This document shows positions 1 through 13,077 of a stretch of DNA of 64,000 bases, piece after piece. The notes beneath the pieces were generated by a model. The model searched no databases. It was given only the letters and a program-made list of their open reading frames with translations, and was not told where the DNA came from. The DNA is from Hypomesus transpacificus. Taxonomy: Eukaryota > Chordata > Actinopteri > Osmeriformes > Osmeridae. The DNA lies in assembly GCF_021917145.1 (NCBI RefSeq), contig NC_061068.1:12551924-12615923 (forward strand), in the 5' to 3' direction. The translations under genes were made by a program, and so were the position numbers. Each line of letters begins with the position of its first letter. Position 1 is the stretch's first letter.

Positions 1-45
1 TGTCGCCCTGTGCCTTCCTGTCGCCTGTCGGCCTGTTCCCTCCAG

Positions 46-180
46 GTCTGTTTGAGCCGGGAGACCTGCCCTACGAGCTGGAGAGGAACCAGGACACAGA
101 CCCCTCCCTGACGGAGATGGTGGAGGTGGCCATTAAGATCCTGAAGAGGAACCCTAGAGGCTTCTATCTGCTGGTGGAGG
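46..180 (+). CDS. alpl: alpl exon (135 nt)
   Basis: Preceded by a pyrimidine-rich acceptor ending in cctccag and followed by the donor gtgagt. It encodes [14 protein letters not shown] through to YLLVEG. The Glu of the closing VEG corresponds to the Mg-binding glutamate of the family. It ends in phase 1. Confidence 0.95.
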
Positions 181-1957
181 GTGAGTCTGATAGCCCCCAT
201 GCTCCATCTGGTGTCTCATTGGTTTAGAGGAACAGGAATATTAAGGAGGGTCGGGATGGGTCTCAGGACCGGTACTGAGGCTGGGGCCGGGGAAATAAAC
301 AGGTGTGTTATGTAGATTGGCTGATGAGCATCAGGTGTGTTTATAAGATGGTAGATGGGATTTCCAGTGTGGGAGAGAGAGATAGGAGGAAGGGAATGCA
401 AAAGAGGGAGAAAAGGGAGAAAGTAAGATGAAGGGGGAGAAATAGAGGGAAAGGAAGGGAGAGGGAGATGCAGAGGGAGATTGAGAGAGAAAGAGACAGA
501 TCAAGAATGAGGGAGACTTTGGCAGACAGGGCTACAGGCCAGGGAAGAGAGAGAAGGGGCATGACAGAGGAGAAAGGGGAATTAAATGGAACTCAACAGA
601 ATTGTATCAAATTGGATTGAACTGAATGGAGCTGTTGGTTGACAGGCGGGCGCATCGACCACGGGCACCACGAGGGCAAAGCCAAGCAGGCGCTTTACGA
701 AGCGGTGGAGATGGACCGCGCCATCGGTATGGCCGGCCTCATGACCAGCGTCCACGACACCATGACCGTGGTCACGGCGGACCACTCGCACGTCTTCACC
801 TTCGGAGGGTACACGCAGAGAGGCAGCTCCATATTTGGTACGTCAGGGTTGAACACACACCCTACCGTCACTGCTTTTGGGAATATGGCATCGGAGTTGG
901 AATCCACCGTGGTCATGCTTTGTCGATCTGAATTGGTAAAAACACAGTGCTGAGCACTGGAAGGAACGTTTGGCAGGTGAAATCCTGATTTGGAGCTAAT
1001 TTGCTAACTTGAGCTGTACTTATGCTTGCTGGACACTGGGACAGATTACTTGGAATCAAAGAGAGCGGGGACTAATTTAGTCAGAAAAATTGGTTTCTGA
1101 AGGAATTAATTGATTTCTCGGCTCTGGTCTTTTAATTAGAAATACTTTGTGTAGGGTCCTTCTGGTGTATGTGGTTCAACTTCTGTTTGTAAATCTAATT
1201 TTCCACATGGGACAATAAAGACTTAGCTAGAAACTGAATTCTACAGCTCTGAGATCACGGTTGAGATGTTTACATTTCATTTAATTATCAGAAGCCTTCA
1301 TCCAAAGCGACAAAGAAATGGTTCATATAGAAAGTTACCTTTAGTTAGAATCCTTTGGTCACCACAGCGGGATAGGTTTGAATCCGTCCTTTGATGCATG
1401 TCTTCCCCTCTATCTCTCTCTCTATCTCTCTCCCGGCCTTTGCTGTCATGCTTCCCTCAAAAAATCCAACTTTCATGCTTGTCCAGTCAAGCATGAAAAA
1501 TGCACAGAACTGTATCTTATGAAGAAAAAAAGAGAGAAGCGCACAGTTCTAACAGTATTTCAGCGCTCATAGCTCCCCCTCCTACCCCCCACCTGACCCT
1601 GGTATTCTGGATCTTCAGGCCTTGCCCCCATGGTGAGTGATTTGGACCAGATGCCCTTCACCTCCATCCTGTACGGAAATGGACCAGGCTTCAAGATCAC
1701 CAGTGGAGCCCGGGAGAACGTGTCCACGGTGGACTACGGTGAGCACCGGAGCGACAGCTCACTGACCCTGGCACTGTCAGCACGGGCACGTCATGGTTTT
1801 GGTGTCAGAGGTTATGAGAGTCTCTCTTGCCTCTCTTTTTCTAACCATCATGGTCTCCTTCTCCCTCTGTTTTTGTCTGTCTCTCTGTCTCTCTCTCTCT
1901 CTCTCTTTTTCTCTCTCTTTTTCTCTCTCTTTTTCTCTCACTTTTTCTCTCTCTTTT

Positions 1958-2052
<95 letters not shown>

Positions 2053-2440
2053 TCCTCTCACACTTTAACCCTAACCCTTGCCCTTATCACTCACCCCTTT
2101 TATTCCATCTCTCTCCCTCTCTATCCGCATTCCCATCCATGACCTTTCCCTGCTCCCCCCTACTTCAGAGCACAACGACTACCAGGCCCAGTCAGCAGTT
2201 CCCCTGAGGTACGAGACCCACGGTGGGGAGGACGTGGCCGTGTTCACCAAGGGCCCCATGGCCCACCTGCTCCACGGGGTCCACGAGCAGAACTACATCC
2301 CCCACGTCATGGCCTACGCCGCCTGCATCGGCCAGAACCGAGACCACTGTGTGTCAGAGAACAGAGCCAGCAGCCCCTACCTGAGCCTGGCCCTGCCCAG
2401 CCTGGCTGCCCTCCTCACAGTCACACACCTGCTGTGCTGA
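46..2440 (+). CDS. alpl: Tissue-nonspecific alkaline phosphatase, 3' four coding exons (partial)
   Basis: GPI-anchored ectoenzyme that hydrolyses phosphate monoesters such as pyrophosphate and pyridoxal phosphate outside the cell. Coding exons are 46-180, 646-837, 1619-1738 and 2169-2440; the 5' exons lie outside the window. Splice phases join cleanly and the 135, 192 and 120-nt internal exons match the vertebrate ALPL structure as I remember it. The joined protein carries [11 protein letters not shown] (Mg and Zn ligands), TADHSHVF (Zn ligands) and [11 protein letters not shown] (Zn-binding His), followed by the late cysteine pair in [11 protein letters not shown]. It ends in a hydrophobic tail typical of a GPI signal. 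The match runs across all four exons and fits the tissue-nonspecific type better than the intestinal type. Family and exon structure are near certain; the paralogue call is an inference. Confidence 0.95.
646..837 (+). CDS. alpl: alpl exon (192 nt) with metal-binding motifs
   Basis: The acceptor is ttgacag and the donor gtacgt. It encodes [16 protein letters not shown] and then [19 protein letters not shown]. The Asp and His residues of DHGHH and ADHSH are zinc ligands in the family, so this exon carries most of the active-site metal ligands. Confidence 0.95.
1266..1325 (+). repeat. Fragment of a common fish dispersed repeat
   Basis: The stretch reads like the fish repeat part usually written as 'cagacgcttttatccaaagcgac', here with cttcatccaaagcgac. 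It lies in the alpl intron between 837 and 1619. A similar diverged fragment is at 3778-3835. Confidence 0.45.
1619..1738 (+). CDS. alpl: alpl exon (120 nt)
   Basis: The acceptor is atcttcag and the donor gtgagc. It encodes [20 protein letters not shown] through ENVSTVDY. The region corresponds to the crown side of the enzyme and holds a possible N-glycosylation site, NVS. Confidence 0.94.
1870..2050. repeat. CT microsatellite in the last alpl intron
   Basis: A run of CT dinucleotides interrupted by TTTTT blocks. It sits just upstream of the final coding exon and ends about 120 bp before its splice acceptor. Confidence 0.9.
2169..2440 (+). CDS. alpl: alpl terminal coding exon with GPI-anchor signal
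   Basis: The acceptor is tacttcag after a C/T tract, and the stop is tga at 2438-2440. It encodes [20 protein letters not shown], then [19 protein letters not shown] and a last stretch of about 20 hydrophobic residues ending LLTVTHLLC. The His in ETHGGED is the last zinc ligand. A likely GPI attachment site lies in the polar stretch ENRASS just before the hydrophobic tail. Confidence 0.95.
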
Positions 2441-3330
2441 CCATAAGCCCTCCCCCCCCCGCCCCACCCCCCTTACACCCCAAGCCCCCTCTCCTCCTCC
2501 ACCCCTACCCCCCCCCCCCCACACACACTGTCCTCCTCCACCTCTACCATCCTACATCAACTCAAATATATGTAGTAGACTTTTATCCTCCCTTCTATGT
2601 TTAAATATTCAATGTGTCTTTTTTTTTTACAAATTCTGTACAGTTTTGGAGCTTGGGACCACTTGGGAATTTCAATGTTAGTGTTTGTGAGTCAGGCTTA
2701 GGGGTGATCTATTGGAAATATTCCCATGTTGTGACAGGAGGTTCAGTACAACTGGCGATAAATCAGGCCGTTGGTATTGTTCATATTTCTGTCAAAAACA
2801 CGTTTTTTTGTGACTTATCACATAGTTGTTTTTTTTTTATCATGAGATTTTTCATGATAAAATTCATCCTCTCCTGAATCCTAAATGAAGGTTGCTTTTG
2901 GCACTCTCGACGTAAGGTTTTAACAAATGTTTGTCGACACAGATAAACATTAGGGATTTAAAGATCACTAAGTAAACTGTAATTCACTTGTGATTACCTA
3001 GTTACACTTATGATTTGATGTGGATTCTTTATAAGCCCCTACTTAGAGATCTATAATGGCAACGTAACAGACTCTACCTCATTGTCCTCCATGGAATCCC
3101 TAAACAAGTTTCTGGTGTCATCACAAAATAACAAAATATGTTACAAAACAAAGCTATTAGAATGTAGAAAAAAAAAGATACTTTTAATGTTTTTTTGGGT
3201 ATGTACAGTGTTTTGTGTTCTATGTACATACTTCCCAGATGCAGCAAGCAAGCAAAACCAGAAAACAAACATAAACATCACTATGACTGTAAACAGACGT
3301 TGTTATCATTCCTTTGCTAATAAAATAATG
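2441..3330 (+). other. Probable alpl 3' UTR
   Basis: No coding potential. It starts with C-rich tracts, then becomes AT-rich. The first AATAAA after the stop is at 3319-3324, which would give a UTR of about 0.9 kb. The true cleavage site is not proven. Confidence 0.5.
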
Positions 3331-4794
3331 AAGATTTCTTTACAAATTGAAGTTGACTTGTCTGTAGCTGTAACTTTGCGGGCACCTTGCAGTTGTTCTC
3401 TCAGCTTCTCTACAATTTGCTGTGCCATAACAGTTCATGTGCACAAGTATCACACAGCAAAAGAAACATCAACACAGACATCTAAATATGACATGGTCTG
3501 TATATACATGGGAACAATCTCATTTCCTCAGAACACTCTTTCAACCACTCAAGGAATAACCATCATGCTACAGAGATAACAAACCTTGCCTTTGCCATTA
3601 AATGTCTCTGTTATAAGACACAAAATGATTACAACACTTACGTGATTTATATACTGAATGTGGATCTAATTTAAAAGTTTCCATAGTTGATTTTATAGCA
3701 TAAAATGTCCAAACCTTGCTGTTAGAATCCCAGGAGAATTATCGGCTTTCAGATGAAAGTCAGTCAGACTGATATAATTTACATTTTTACAATTATTTTC
3801 ATTGAGCTGACACACATCCAAAGCAACGTACAAATAGTGCATCAAGAAAGTCCAGCAGAAGATCAAGGATCATAAGTGCATAGTTCTAACATTTGTTATG
3901 TGTTATAAAAACTTGGACTGAAGTTACATAAAACACAGACAGACTGGTGATGCTCGGAAGGGCCTGTCAGTGGACTTCTCCATGGCCTTTGTTGTGGTGT
4001 ATGTGGAATGTGACACACCACGCTGTCTTTGGCATCGCGTGGGAGTAGAGAAAACACAGAGAGACTCCTGTTGGCTCAAGCAGAAAATGGATATTTAGCA
4101 GCAATAGTTGGGTTTGAGACTTGGTACTTTCTCTGTCTCCGTTACTTTCTGGAACATTCTTTAAAACGGTGCGCCCAGTGGCAGCTTGGACCTCGTAGGC
4201 CTCAATGTGGCTCCATGTCACACGCTAGGTAAACGCCTTCTCTCTCTATTCGCTCGAGATGATGATAGCTGTCTGATCGGAAAATACAGTTTCTGTATCG
4301 TGAAAGAAGTCTTGTGATCTTTGATGTTCTGTGCTGCTTTTTATTTGGTTTTTACTGTAGCTTTGGTGCAAATTGAATTAGATAGAAATCTAAAATGTGA
4401 TCATGAGAGACAGCCAGAGGAGAGCCAGAGGAGTATTAGAAAGCAGAGTTCACTCAGCAGATGTGTGTTCATTTGTAGTATTGGTCGATAGAGGCTCTCC
4501 CATACTCCAACCAACAGGTCCAGTGCTGTTTGTATGTGCTACATAGTTATAATGTATGTATGTATTGTGTTTGTGTGTGTATACTATATCTGTATGTAAT
4601 CTATACTATAGGTAATCTATATGTAATATATCTATTTGTGAGAGGCTTTGTACAGAAGGTGTCAACCAAGTTCCTTGAAAATGATCATCAATGATCCATC
4701 TATTCATCCATCCATCCATCCATCCACAGGCCCTGGTATTCTGTCATGTTATCAAGTTATGCCTGACTAAACATGCAAGACATTGGATGATTAC

Positions 4795-5219
4795 TGCTTT
4801 CACATTGTCATTCAATCGCACACCTCTACCACCTCTCTTCCCCCTTCCTTTCAACCAACCATATCCCCCTTCTCTTCCAACCTTCCCCTTCTTTTGCTGT
4901 CACTACCCTCCCTCTCCTCTCCCCCTCTCCACCCCCCGCGCCTCACCTCCCCTTCTCCTCTCTGTCATCGCCCCCAGCCCTCTCCTCTCTCCCTCACTGC
5001 CTACCTCCCCTTCTGTTTCCCCCTCTCCCACTCTAACACCTCCACCTCTCCTCTGCCATTCTCCTTCCCTCCCCCCCACCTCCTTTCCTCCCCCCCCTCC
5101 ACCACCTCCTTTCCTCTTCCCCCCCTCCCCCACCTCCTTTCCTCCTCCCCCACCTCCTTTCCTCCTCTCCCTATTCACTGTCTCTCAGCGGGGGGCGGGG
5201 GGGGGGGGGGGGGGGGGGG
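4795..5219. repeat. Pyrimidine-rich tract ending in poly-G
   Basis: About 390 bp almost entirely C and T on the plus strand, followed by a nearly pure run of about 30 G at 5188-5219. Long open frames on both strands here are composition artefacts. Confidence 0.85.
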
Positions 5220-6019
5220 TACCTTTCTGAGGAAGGCGCCTGAGGAGGACCACAGCCATCCCAGAATGCTCTCTCTGCAGTTGCGGACCGTCTTCACAGT
5301 AATAAAAGGGTCGAATCAGCAGTTTGGTGCTGCCGCTGCCAGCTTCCCAGGCTGCCATCTTTGTATTGTTGTGTTATGATGTATCCCCAGCCGCAGCCCT
5401 GGACACAGACCACAGGGGAATCGCCTGCGCCAGCCTCTCCCAGGCAGAGCTAGATGGCGGGAGTTGAATTACAGCTGCAGGAGTTTCTCTTGACAGTCTT
5501 TTCAAATGGCATTGATTGGGAGTGTCACAGTAGCTCTTTATGTGACTACTAAATGTTGAAGGTGACAGAAAAGGTCTATTTATCTTTGCATCAAGCGGAG
5601 TTGTTTGAACGTGATGAGGGAAGCGTGTTGGCCAGTGCCGGCTCAGCCGCTCTCAGCTACACGCTCATGCAGCTCACCGGAACCCAGCAGAAATGGCATC
5701 TGATTGGCCCTGAAGAACCCCTGATTGTGTCATTAAAACTGGGCCGGCTTGGCTGGCTTGGCTGGCCGGGATTGACACCAAGCCTGTACCAGCTGCCTCG
5801 TCTGGCCTTCCCAGAGGAAAGAGCACAGTGACAGTGTGAAGCCTCCACATCTCTCACTAACCTACTGTCTCTGACTGTCTCTGTCTGTCTTCCATTCTGC
5901 AAGGGAGGCTGGCTGTGTGTGGAGGCAGGGGAGGAGTGGGTGTATGTGTGGAGGCAGGAAAGGGTCTCAATCTTCTGTAGGATAAAACAGACGGAAGGGC
6001 AACCTTTGTAAAAGAAGAC

Positions 6020-6309
6020 TGGTCTGACTTTGACTCTGGTATGTCTCTAGTCTGACTTTGACTCTATTCTGACTGACTCTGGTCTGACTAGCCTGACTTT
6101 GACTCTGGTCTGACTCTGACTCTGACTCGGACTCGGACTTGGACTCGGACTCGGACTCGGACTCTAACTCTAACTCTAACTCTGACTCTGACTCTGACTC
6201 TGACTCTGACTCTGGTCTGATTGGTCTGATTCTCAGTTCTCTCAACGTTTTCTCCTTTCCCAATTGGTTATAGTACAATTGCATTTGTCCTTTGAAATCC
6301 CCACCCACC

Positions 6310-6341
<32 letters not shown>

Positions 6342-6375
6342 AACACATACACACACACACACTCACACACACAAA
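6020..6375. repeat. Degenerate (TCTGAC)n, then (CCCA)n and (CA)n
   Basis: A hexamer-like array of gactctggtctgactttgac variants runs to about 6230. A CCCA block then a CA block lie at about 6297-6375, with GT-rich sequence after it. Confidence 0.8.
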
Positions 6376-7351
6376 CACAAATGTGTGTATGAGCGTGTGT
6401 GCATGAGTGCATGAGTGTGTGTCTGTGTGCTTGAGTGTGTGTCATCCCCAGTTCCACTACCCCAGGCTACTTTCCCCATCTTGTGAGTGAGTGTCATCAT
6501 TGATTCCCTGCTGTCCGGCCGTCTCCCAGGTCTTGGAGCCCTCTTAGTGATTGGCCCAGTGTGGAATCCCTCCATTGTCTCCTCCGAGTGCCTTCTCAGC
6601 TCATTTCCCCCTTTGTGCTCACCTATCTTGTGCAGTTGAGCAGGGACACATCATCCCAGCCACGTCCCAGACTGGGAGCCATTAAACACCAAGAAAGAGA
6701 ACACTGGTGATTTTTCCGACCAACTCGCTTTTTAGTTGGACAAAAGGTTTGTTTCCTCATAGTTGGACCCATGAGGGTTGTAAAAGGGAGGATAAGGGGG
6801 AAGGGGTAAGGGGGAGTATTGGGATTCGGCCTTAGGAGGCCCGAATTGGGGGTGGGTGGGGGGGGGGGGGGGTTAGAAGATTCTGGATGGGGCTGGGCTG
6901 ACAAACACTGCTGGTCATTGGACGACTGGGCTACAATTTAGAGGAAATAAGACACTGTCTTCCAGGAAGTTGATGTTGACGAGCGAGTATAACTATTTCA
7001 AACCTTTCCTTTAGTTATAGTTGCTGTTTCAATACTTAACGCTTGTGTGTTTGTTGTACTTGTACTTTTTTTCATGCTGTCTGTATAAACGATACTGTGC
7101 TAGGAAAGTGCTTCATGCCGTCCATCAAATATTTATGTTGTCAAATATTTATTCGGTTCTATTCACAAGCCGCTGTGGAAGACCTGAATGAGGCTTGGCA
7201 AGTAGGGAACTGTGTTGAACAGCATATTGTTTTGACAGGGAAGGCTTGTTTGTAGGGATACCAAATGGAACACACAGCACCCTGTAACATCCATCTGCCT
7301 GGGTGATCTCTCACCAGACCACACACCACCACCACCTCTGCTGTGTGTGTG

Positions 7352-7354
<3 letters not shown>

Positions 7355-7412
<58 letters not shown>
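7355..7412. repeat. (GA)n microsatellite
   Basis: An uninterrupted GA run of about 29 units, preceded by a short GT run. Confidence 0.95.
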
Positions 7413-7414
<2 letters not shown>

Positions 7415-8424
7415 ATTAAAGAAAAAGAGAACATTGATCCTTCTCAGCAAGCCATTAAAACAATTCCTAGTATCTACCTCCACAGAGATTATGAGTGCCA
7501 GTTAGACGCTGTGTGTGATTGAGACCTCTTGAAAGTAAGCAAGCTTTCCTCGCGTGTTAAACCTTCAGCAGTGACTGGACCACTGAAAGCTGTATTCTGG
7601 ACTCCACCCATGTCTGATTGCAAACAAATGTGTGGAGGTTAGGAGGTGGTTTACGCTGCCACGCGGTCGCTCCTGTCTTTTCTGTCCCTTCTGTCCCTTT
7701 TGTTCCTTCTGTCCCCTCCCCACATCTGGAGTCACTGTTTCTTCACTTCAAGGTTAGGAGTGTTAGTTTGCGTAACTGTCCTTTGAGGTTGTTTTCATAA
7801 GCTGTAGGTCTAACTGTCTCTCAGTCCTTCCCCTACCTCCATTTCCTCAAAAATGAAATGTTGGATTTGCTGAAAATCGTTTTTTTTTTGTGTCTAGTGG
7901 TCCCACGCAGCTGTGTTAAGTAATTGAAAAGCCACTTGGTTAAGTCCTTGGTTCTACTTTCTGTCCCTCTCTCTCTCTCCCCCCTCCTCTCTCTCTCTTT
8001 GCTTTTCATCCTCTCTCCTCCCCCTCCCCCCTCTCTCTCCCTCCTCTCTTTCCTTTCCTTTCCTTCCTTGTTCTCCCCTCCCTGTCTCTCTCCCTCCCTC
8101 TCTTTCCCTCCACCATCTCTCTTCCTCCCTCTCTCCCCCTCCCCCTCTTTTTACAAGAGCCTTCTGCTGTGACTCCTCACGTCCACTTCCTGAGGAAGTC
8201 TTTGAAAGACGGTAGTAGTAGATCTGTTCTCTGATCCTTCCATCCCCCTTTCCTCATCCTCTCTCTCTCCATTTTCTTCTCTTCCCCCCCTCTCTTCCCC
8301 TTCACCTACCATCTGTCTGTCTGTCTCTCTCCTTCCTCTCCCCCTTTGCCTAGGGCTTTGGCTCTCACCCATAGCTGTGAGCCCCTGGTTGATCCACAGG
8401 GGAGTGGAGCCCCCCCAAGCGCCC

Positions 8425-8455
<31 letters not shown>

Positions 8456-8659
8456 ACACTCCACCCCAGGCCAGGGTGCCAAGTTTGTCCTAATGAGTGT
8501 CATAAACCAGACAGGCTGTTTTACTTCAGGCTTGGCTGGAAAACTACAGGGAACACTGAGAATGTTCAAGTCCTGTCCTGTACAACATAATCTGTAATCA
8601 GTATTCTATGCAATCTAACCCTATCAAACCAGCGAATTAACATCCTGTGGCTAAAGGTA

Positions 8660-9060
<401 letters not shown>

Positions 9061-10154
9061 GGAGGGCTTTGTCCTACAGCACAATTCCAGTACAGGATAT
9101 AAAAACAACTGCTCTGGGTGTAATTTCATACCCCTTTAATTCCATCCCGCATGGTATTTTGCATCTCTTTTATTTCATCCAGAATAAAGAGATTGACCCT
9201 TTAATTCCTCCCTCTGGCGCTCTAGGAACCAAACCTATTCCAAGAATGGAGTCAATCCCTCTGTACTTAAAGATGATGGACATTTAATCTTTAGTGAATC
9301 TACTTGTTCTGAGAGGGAAGGGGACGACGACAAGGCTGTGGATTCATTTGGCAGGTCAGGGGTCACTGAAGAGTGCTTTGATGGAGAAGGTTGGGGAGGG
9401 GGGCGATGGGGGCCGGGCGGAGGAGGAGGAGGAGGAAGGGGGAGCACATGGAACATCTCTCGCAGAACATTGATCCGTTTTTATTCATGTCGAGATGGAG
9501 CCACCGCAGCGATTCCCCAGAATCTGGCGAAGACGAAGAGTGTGTCATCCGGACCGAGCGCCAACGTTAACATTCCTGTACCCAGAGTGAGTGCTCTCGT
9601 GTTGCCGCACAGATCACTGCATCTTCCCCTTCATCAGCGGGCAGCAGCTAATCATTTCAGCCTCGCTCTCATGGACGCTGGCCTGATGAGCCCTCGGCTT
9701 CAATAGAAAAAGAGTTGCCAAGTACAGTTAATATCCAATTAACCTGATCGCTGAACCTGAAGCATCTCTCCTAAAGGCTGCCAATCTAGATAATGTGCCC
9801 ACTTAAATAGCACATTAAAAGCCCTGGCGTGGCTGTATTGTGATGAACGGCGGGTAGCTGCTCGTTAGTGTTAGCGTAGGAGCTTCTCGTTTTCCCATTC
9901 AAGATGGCGGCCAGGGAGCGACTGACTGGAGCTATGGCGAAGAAAAGCAACTCTTTGATCTCTCTTAATGAGGTAGTGTAGGAATTTCCTCGCTCTAGTG
10001 AAGTTTCTCTGCAGTCCAGGATCAATGTGACACTGTACTTTCAACCTAGCCCGCGACTAGCAAGCTAGTCTTCTCTTGTTCTGTTGGTATTTAGGTGAAA
10101 ACAAACGCTGAGGGAACACCGTGTCTCTGACTGTCACGCCTGGGTAAACATTCT

Positions 10155-10155
<1 letters not shown>

Positions 10156-10185
<30 letters not shown>
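10156..10185. repeat. Poly-G run (30 G)
   Basis: Thirty consecutive G on the plus strand. Other long G-rich runs occur near 5190, 11560, 27840 and 46540. They are G-quadruplex-capable and also typical places for assembly length errors. Confidence 0.9.
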
Positions 10186-10191
<6 letters not shown>

Positions 10192-10608
10192 TGGATTTTC
10201 AAGTCGTATCATTTGAAATTGTCGTGCTGTCAGCAGGGCATCCCTAGTTCCTGCGGCCATGGTGTAGATACCAGTAACCCTGCATCTATATCTACCAGCC
10301 AGGGCTGTACTTCTAAGGACTTCCTCTCTGATAAGCTATCATAGCTTACTGAAGAAAAGAGAGCGGGTGGGAGTTTTGCGAATGTCTTCAAACAAGCAGA
10401 ATGTTCATCAGAAGGCAATCAGGGGTAGCTAATCCCTAGCTGTGGAAGCTCCTGCAATACATGCGTCTCTCCATCTGTCTAGGAAACAGGATTAGCTAAC
10501 GACTTTGAGCTGAGTGTGGTGTGAGGTGAGGTGGGGGTGGGGGTGGAGGGGTGCCAAAACTCACTTTCAAGGAATTTATGTGATCCTCCATTGCTGATAA
10601 CACTGGTT

Positions 10609-10746
10609 GTTCTGCCCCAGCACCAGGCCCAACCCCAGCCCCAACCCCAGCCCCAGCACCAGCCCCAGCCCCAGCCCCAGCCCCAGCCCCAGCCCCAGCC
10701 CCAGCACCAGCCCCAGCCCCAGCCACAACCCCAGCCCCAGCCCCAA
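10609..10746. repeat. CAGCCC hexanucleotide repeat
   Basis: About 23 units of cagccc with scattered ccaacc and caccag variants. It gives artificial Pro-Gln and Gly-Ala open frames on the two strands; no gene structure surrounds it. Confidence 0.9.
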
Positions 10747-12267
10747 AGCTCAGCCCCACCTCTCCTTTGGCCTCAGTTCATCTCAGGTCAAACCCACTGT
10801 TGTTTTAACACATTCTATTGAATGACTTTGAATTCATGAGGAGTTTCTACAACATCGCAAAGGTTAGCTCACACAACCAAACCAGAAGTTCTGGCCAGGC
10901 CTTGGAGTCCAGCTAGATTTGGGTGCAGACAAAAACGTATATTTCCTTTGTGATGTTATTTTTGAACTCGGTACACGGAACATAAGACGCAAAAGAAATC
11001 CTTGGTCAAATAAACACAGACGATTCTATTTGGACACATTTTCCAGTGACAGGAGGATATGTGTTTGTGTTGTGTATGCTCAAGTCCTGCATGTGGTTTG
11101 AAGGGGATTCATGTCTGTGTGTTTAAGCACGCACACAAACACACAAACACACACACACACACACAGAGATGTTGCACTTGTTAGTTATTCTGCAGTTCAA
11201 CCTTCAGCTGTGTTCTTGTGTTTGTAGATTGCACAGAACTTTATGCCTTTGTGAGTGTTCAACTTGTGTCAGGGATCGGGGGGGGGAGGGGTCCCTAAGG
11301 TAAATGGTAGGGAGGATGGTAGGTTACACTACTAGCACGGGACCCCCCCGAAGTCAAAAATGTTCCCTCCCATAAGGAGTCCCATTGCTTTTACAGGAGA
11401 ACATGAGATGTATTTTGAAATGTACATTCGCTCTTAAGAGAATTCAAGAATGGTGTTCATGTCTGCTTCTTGTGTGTTACGTGATTAAACCTTTCCACAG
11501 TAAAACAAAACACACAGCTGTAACGGCTGTAATAGGTTTGCCGCTGATGGAGAGAACGGGGGGGGGCGGGGGGGGGGGGGGGGGGACGGGACAGGAAAGC
11601 AGGCACGTAGACAGACAGCTAAAGGGATGGCCTTTCCTGGCCTCTCCTGACTTCCTGTTGGTACAAGGACGTCACACTCCTTTTACTGTTGTTGCCAAGG
11701 TCAACACAAGCGCGGGTCAAAGCAAACCCGATTGGATTCCAGTTTCCCCTTATTCAGTGTCAAACAACGGCTGTGAAGGATGTTGACGCTCCAGAAACAA
11801 CACGTCCCTGCATGGGAAGATGGAGGTGGAGGTTTTCTTTCTCTGCGCCCCTCCTCTCTCGCCTGGAAGCGTTCTTGGCATAACAGGGTTCATTTCAACG
11901 TGGTGTCAGCTGTCCAACGATTTATTATCCCTTACCAGCGTGGCATTCTTGTGTGAGGTATGGTTGGACGTGGCATGCTGATTCTTGATGGGTTGTAATA
12001 TACGTGTTGTTACTGTAAACTGTCGTCAGTGTTTCTCTGACAGATCTCTACATGTTGGATTGAAAAACAGTTCTCTTTCCCACTGTTGACGTTTCTCATG
12101 GTTGTGTTCACAACAAAGTGGTCAAGTAAGATATCGCGTTTTGAAAAGGGATAGTGGAACTAAGATGTAAATTAGTTCTAGGTAAACAGATTTCTCCTCT
12201 TTTTCACCTTCCTGCCTACCTGTCTATCATCCTACCACGGTTGGCACAAGAGGTTGTGTGGTGAAGT

Positions 12268-12281
12268 CTGCCCTCTGCTGG
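12268..12281 (-). promoter_or_regulatory. CTCF-like motif
   Basis: On the minus strand it reads CCAGCAGAGGGCAG, which fits the CTCF core CCASYAGRKGGC. Motif match only; binding is not shown. Confidence 0.4.
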
Positions 12282-12389
12282 TAGTAGAGAGGACAGCAAA
12301 ATTAAAATGACCGATTCAAATACGGTATGCTGTATTTTAACATTATAAAAGGATAAATGAGAATGCAAATAAACTCATTAAATTTAACA

Positions 12390-13003
12390 CATTTTTATTT
12401 TCAGTTCCACAGAGTGCAAAATAATGAACCGTGAGGAAACATTTTCAGATAATAAATTAGTATAAAATGTCAAACAGAACAATACAACAACCTTAAAAAT
12501 GACTCCAGTTCCATCTAGTTCATGATGAACGACAAGAACACTCAGTAAATGTGCAGACATGTTTAGTGACAAACAGGCATTTGCCTGTGAAGCAGTTTAG
12601 TTTCCTTCCTCCGTCTAAGTAACACACTATAGATTTAACGACACTGTTCTGTCTGGTCTGCAGCCTTGTGGAAGGTGAGGAGGTGAGGAGGAGGAGGAGG
12701 AGGGCGAGAGGTTGAGGGGTGTGGAGGCTAGTGGGAGGGGCTGGTTGGAGGAAGATGAGTGGGTGAGGGAAGATGAAGGTGAGGAAAGAGAATAGTGGCT
12801 GGGTGAAAAGAAAGGCGAGTGAGGGGAACGTGTTGTTGCTGTTGTTGTTGTTGTTGTAAATGTAACAGAGGAGGATGGTCACCCTGTAGATTCTCCATGG
12901 GGATATTTGGATGGTCACCCTGTAGATTCTCCGTGGGGATATTTGGATGGTCACCCTGTAGATTCTCCATGGGGATGTTTGGACTAACGTTCCGGTCACC
13001 CTG
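12390..13003 (-). other. Probable 3' UTR of the uroguanylin gene
   Basis: On the minus strand an AATAAA lies at 12399-12394, about 0.6 kb after the stop. The stretch carries a 36-bp minisatellite and a (CAA)n/(TTG)n run. Confidence 0.55.
12874..12981. repeat. 36-bp minisatellite, 3 copies
   Basis: Three near-identical units starting at 12874, 12910 and 12946, each beginning gatggtcaccctgtagattc. They differ at a few positions. The array lies in the probable 3' UTR of the uroguanylin gene, just after its stop. Confidence 0.95.
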
Positions 13004-13077
13004 TCACTCGAACACACAGCCGTAGCAGGATGGGTTGGCACAGATTTCACAAGGATCAGGGGGTGTTATGAGCATTG
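13004..13077 (-). CDS. guca2b: Uroguanylin exon 3 (hormone peptide)
   Basis: The acceptor is tctccag and the stop tga at 13006-13004. It encodes AMLITPPDPCEICANPSC, then YGCVFE. This is the whole mature hormone region. Confidence 0.92.

Noticed and set aside
10496..10825. Gly-Ala and Pro-Gln rich open frames
   Set aside because: Translations of the CAGCCC hexamer array, with no exon context.
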